From Streptomyces chartreusis NRRL 3882 (GTDB lineage Bacteria; Actinomycetota; Actinomycetes; Streptomycetales; Streptomycetaceae), in assembly GCF_900236475.1 (NCBI RefSeq), contig NZ_LT963352.1:5708001-5772000 (forward strand): 64,000 bases of DNA. Reading direction: 5' to 3'. Shown here piece after piece: positions 61,909 to 64,000 of this stretch. The notes beneath the pieces are model-generated. The model was not told the DNA's origin. It worked only from the letters and a program-made list of their open reading frames with translations, and did no database searches. The number at the start of each line of letters is the position of its first letter. Position 1 is the first letter of the stretch. Made by a program: the position numbers and the translations under genes.

Positions 61909-62550
61909 TTAGTCCTCCGGGTCCACGTCCCAGATACGGATCTGGATCTTGTGCGCCAGCTTCTCGATGTCCTTCGCAGCCCGGATGACCTGACCGACGT
62001 CGTCTGTGGCGGTCCACAGGACCGTATCCGTATCGATCTCATCGTCGTGCCAGGCGTACCTCAGCCCGGCCAGCACCTCCGGGGCGTCGTCCTGGCGCAC
62101 GTACCGCAGTGCGCGCACGCCCTCCCCGAGATTCTCCGTGTGGAACATCTCGACGACCGGAGGCTCTACTGCGTCCGGATCATCTGCCTGCACCAGGGCA
62201 CGCAGTGCCGCCTCGCGTTCGCCTTCCTCCTCTGCAGGCCGCACTGCGGCGAAGACAGGCAGGGGCATAGTCGTCGGCGAGGCGATATGCAGCAGAGCCC
62301 GGGTGTCGAACCGTTCCGGCGCGAAGGCGTCCGCGCAGCGACGCAGCGTACCCGCGAGAAACGCAATCCCGGACTCGCCCGGGTCCTGGGCGTGTGACCG
62401 GCAGAACAACTCGGCGCACTCGCTTGCCCAGGAGTCGATATCACTCCATGACTCCGCGTCCCAACGGGGTGGAATTTCGAGCCACAGGCTCGCGTCGTAG
62501 TCGATGACGAGATCGAACTCGTGCTCCAGATCCACCCAGTTCTCCGTCAC
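61909..62550 (-). CDS. Hypothetical cytoplasmic protein (last gene of a four-gene cluster)
   Basis: 213 residues from GTG 62550, whose GTGA overlaps the previous gene's stop and has GGAG 6 bases upstream. Acidic, soluble protein without membrane segments: VDLEHEFDLVIDYDASLWLEIPPRWDAESWSDIDSWASECAELF at the N terminus, HIASPTTMPLPVFAAVRPAEEEGEREAALRALV in the middle, AKDIEKLAHKIQIRIWDVDPED at the end. No known family is recognised. The operon context suggests a function shared with the upstream membrane proteins. Confidence 0.78.
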   Translation of the reverse strand: MTENWVDLEHEFDLVIDYDASLWLEIPPRWDAESWSDIDSWASECAELFCRSHAQDPGESGIAFLAGTLRRCADAFAPERFDTRALLHIASPTTMPLPVFAAVRPAEEEGEREAALRALVQADDPDAVEPPVVEMFHTENLGEGVRALRYVRQDDAPEVLAGLRYAWHDDEIDTDTVLWTATDDVGQVIRAAKDIEKLAHKIQIRIWDVDPED

Positions 62551-63203
62551 GCCCAGCTCCATCGGAAGGTCGCCATCAGCGCGTCGAACCACTCGACGAG
62601 CGCGTCGGCCAGGTCGTCCTGCGGGTTGCCGGCTCCAATGGTGGAGAAGGCGGCCAGGAACCAACGGCCTGGGTCGCCGGGCACGGACACGAGGTAGTCG
62701 ACCCTCCGGCTGGCCAGCTCCAGTCCTCGATCGGCTGCGGCGGGCACGATCCGCTCACGCCTCACGGCGAGTGCACCGTCCACTTCCCCGCTGCTCAGGT
62801 CGAGATCGGTGCCGTCGTCCCGCGACATGAGCTGCCCGGCGATCTCGGCGGAGTCGGACGCCGAAGCGGTCGCAGCGTTCACGCTGGAACGAGAGGGCAC
62901 TTGGGTCTCGGAGACGATGATCGACGCGCCGAGATTCACTTCCCCCGCCAACCGCATCGGCAGATACAGTTCCAGTGCCTTGGCCCTGCGGGCGTCAGCA
63001 ACGGCGGAAAGCAGCCGACGCTCCAACTCCAGCCGGAGTGGGGTGGGTTTGTCGCGTGGTACATCAGCCGGTACGCGAGCGAAGGCCGCGGCGACGACGT
63101 CACGGACCGTCCGTTCGGTGTCACCCGTACGCAGGGGGATCTGGACCCAGTCCGAGGGCAGGACAAGCCTGTAGCCGGTGGGTGGGGAGGTGGGCTCAGC
63201 CAC
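62547..63203 (-). CDS. Hypothetical cytoplasmic protein (third gene of the cluster)
   Basis: 218 residues. PTGYRLVLPSDWVQIPLRTGDTERTVRDVVAAAFARVPADV at the N terminus resembles the start of TPR-less regulators often found with type VII/ESX-like loci, but I cannot name a family. A mixed alpha/beta pattern follows, with LYLPMRLAGEVNLGASIIVSETQVPS and RVDYLVSVPGDPGRWFLAAFSTIGAGNPQDDLADALVEWFDALMATFRWSW at the C terminus. Overlaps its neighbours by 4-8 bases on both sides. Confidence 0.8.
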   Translation of the reverse strand: MAEPTSPPTGYRLVLPSDWVQIPLRTGDTERTVRDVVAAAFARVPADVPRDKPTPLRLELERRLLSAVADARRAKALELYLPMRLAGEVNLGASIIVSETQVPSRSSVNAATASASDSAEIAGQLMSRDDGTDLDLSSGEVDGALAVRRERIVPAAADRGLELASRRVDYLVSVPGDPGRWFLAAFSTIGAGNPQDDLADALVEWFDALMATFRWSWA

Positions 63204-63657
63204 GAGTGCGTGCCTGCCTGTTCGTGTACCAGATGCCTGCGAAGACCGCGACGCCGAAAAGCACGGCGGGCAGAGCGGCCAGCGGGGCGCCTGTGTCGTC
63301 GAAGATGTCGACGACGGCGAAGAAGGCGTAGAGGCCGCTGAGCAGTTTCAGCTCGAACTCCAGCGTCGCGGTCTCTTCCCGTGCCTGCCGGCCCGGGAAG
63401 CGGATCAGGGCCAGCAGCGGGGTGGCCGCGGCGAGATCCAGAGCCCATGCCTGGAGTGTGGGGACGCGCCAACCGCCAAGTTGTTCATCAGAGCTGAGGA
63501 ACCACAGGATGATGACGGCGGCCACGGCGATGAGGCCGATGCGCGCCCTCTGCCCGCTGCGGAACTCGTCCCTGGCCTCCGGGCCGGAGGACGCCGACCC
63601 GGCTTGTGAGGGTTCCGCGGCGCCTGGACTCCGCCTCGGCGGTTTGAACCTCACCAT
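63196..63657 (-). CDS. Hypothetical membrane protein (second gene of the cluster)
   Basis: 153 residues. Polar, Pro/Ser-rich N terminus (about 35 residues), then three or four hydrophobic helices: ARIGLIAVAAVIILWFLS, TLQAWALDLAAATPLLALI, LLSGLYAFFAVVDIFD and ALPAVLFGVAVFAGIWYTNRQ. A possible integral membrane anchor for the cluster. No known family. It overlaps the upstream gene by 7 bases and the downstream one by 8. Confidence 0.82.
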   Translation of the reverse strand: MVRFKPPRRSPGAAEPSQAGSASSGPEARDEFRSGQRARIGLIAVAAVIILWFLSSDEQLGGWRVPTLQAWALDLAAATPLLALIRFPGRQAREETATLEFELKLLSGLYAFFAVVDIFDDTGAPLAALPAVLFGVAVFAGIWYTNRQARTRG

Positions 63658-64000
63658 TGCGACCCCACGGGTGCCGTCATGTTGTCCTTCGTGCGCTCGT
63701 ATTCGTCCGTCATCCTCTCTCCGCCCTTGTCAGCCAGGTCGAGGCCTGTACCCACGAGCCAGGACGCTCGGTGCACACCTAGCTGGCGCTCTGCTTCACC
63801 GGCGACATTACGCAGTTCCTGGCTGTCGGGATGCTCGTCCCGCCAGCGCCGGATGTCCTTCATCTGCTTGGCCATCGTCTGGTCACCGAAGGTCGTCCTG
63901 CTGACCTCCTGCTTGGTCACCTCCGGCAGGGGTTCATTACGCACCCGGGTCGCCGCAGCCCGGCCCCGCTGTACGTCCAAGCTGCGATGCAGACGGGAAG
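63651..64000 (-). CDS. Hypothetical protein, C-terminal part (first gene of the cluster, cut by the window)
   Basis: The frame is open to the window edge, so its start lies outside. The visible residues (about 116) are charged and helical: QEVSRTTFGDQTMAKQMKDIRRWRDEHPDSQELRNVAGEAERQLGVHRASWLVG, then TGLDLADKGGERMTDEYERTKDNM. No membrane segment and no known motif. It looks like the C-terminal end of a larger protein and is translationally coupled to the next gene (overlap of 7 bases). Confidence 0.7.
   Translation of the reverse strand, partial: SRLHRSLDVQRGRAAATRVRNEPLPEVTKQEVSRTTFGDQTMAKQMKDIRRWRDEHPDSQELRNVAGEAERQLGVHRASWLVGTGLDLADKGGERMTDEYERTKDNMTAPVGSQW

Overview
The window is a high-GC actinomycete chromosome segment, almost certainly from Streptomyces and close to the S. 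coelicolor/S. lividans lineage. The signs are very high G+C at third codon positions, a TTA (bldA-dependent) leucine codon in a recognisable adpA, the complete desferrioxamine locus with DmdR-type iron boxes, many Tat/Sec-exported proteins, and dispersed copies of the Streptomyces GGGGCTTGTCGCGCAG-type hairpin. No phage, insertion sequence, rRNA or CRISPR array was found. There is one tRNA gene (His).

Layout. (1) 1-14.3 kb, core: end of a LacI-type regulator, kinase-like protein, Nudix hydrolase, MFS exporter, tRNA-His, orn, adpA, a universal stress protein, a YaaH-type membrane protein, glmS with a small upstream partner, a Tat-exported purple-acid-phosphatase-like enzyme, a DUF4429/SHOCT protein and a secreted GH20 hexosaminidase preceded by a DasR-type operator. 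(2) 14.4-26.8 kb, accessory-looking block: aldehyde dehydrogenase, a polyamine-type ABC importer (binding protein, ATPase, two permeases), a HAD hydrolase, an APH-fold small-molecule kinase, a class-III PLP enzyme of the phospho-lyase type, a PuuB-like FAD amine oxidase and a divergent ROK-fold repressor that lacks the family's sugar and zinc motifs. Two near-identical 17-bp palindromes lie upstream of the PLP enzyme and the oxidase. I read the block as an uptake and degradation pathway for an amino-alcohol or hydroxylated amine/amino acid. It sits between the hexosaminidase and desD, which as I recall are neighbours in S. coelicolor. (3) 26.9-34.2 kb: desferrioxamine biosynthesis and uptake (desD, desC, desB, desA, desF-like, desE) with two iron boxes.

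(4) 34.3-40.7 kb: a leucine/isovalerate-type catabolic operon (biotin carboxylase, carboxyltransferase, HMG-CoA lyase, acyl-CoA dehydrogenase) under a divergent, probably leaderless TetR gene with twin 16-bp operators. (5) 40.7-45.7 kb: a secreted phytase-like esterase, a beta-lactamase-fold serine hydrolase, a secreted zincin, an RsbW-type ATPase with a GACACC tandem repeat, polyphosphate kinase 2 and a small membrane protein. (6) 45.7-53.0 kb: a ThDP enzyme, an agmatinase-family ureohydrolase, a sodium:solute symporter and a divergent PucR-family regulator with a perfectly in-frame 156-bp tandem duplication. (7) 53.0-61.1 kb: TesB thioesterase, acyl-CoA dehydrogenase, a fused asymmetric ABC exporter, a small secreted protein and a secreted S37-type tripeptidyl aminopeptidase. 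(8) 61.1-64.0 kb: about 0.9 kb with no convincing gene, then four tightly packed unknown genes running off the window edge.

Most calls rest on recognisable motifs and gene order read by eye. No alignment or database search was run, so substrate assignments in the accessory block, the ureohydrolase locus and the last cluster are inference.
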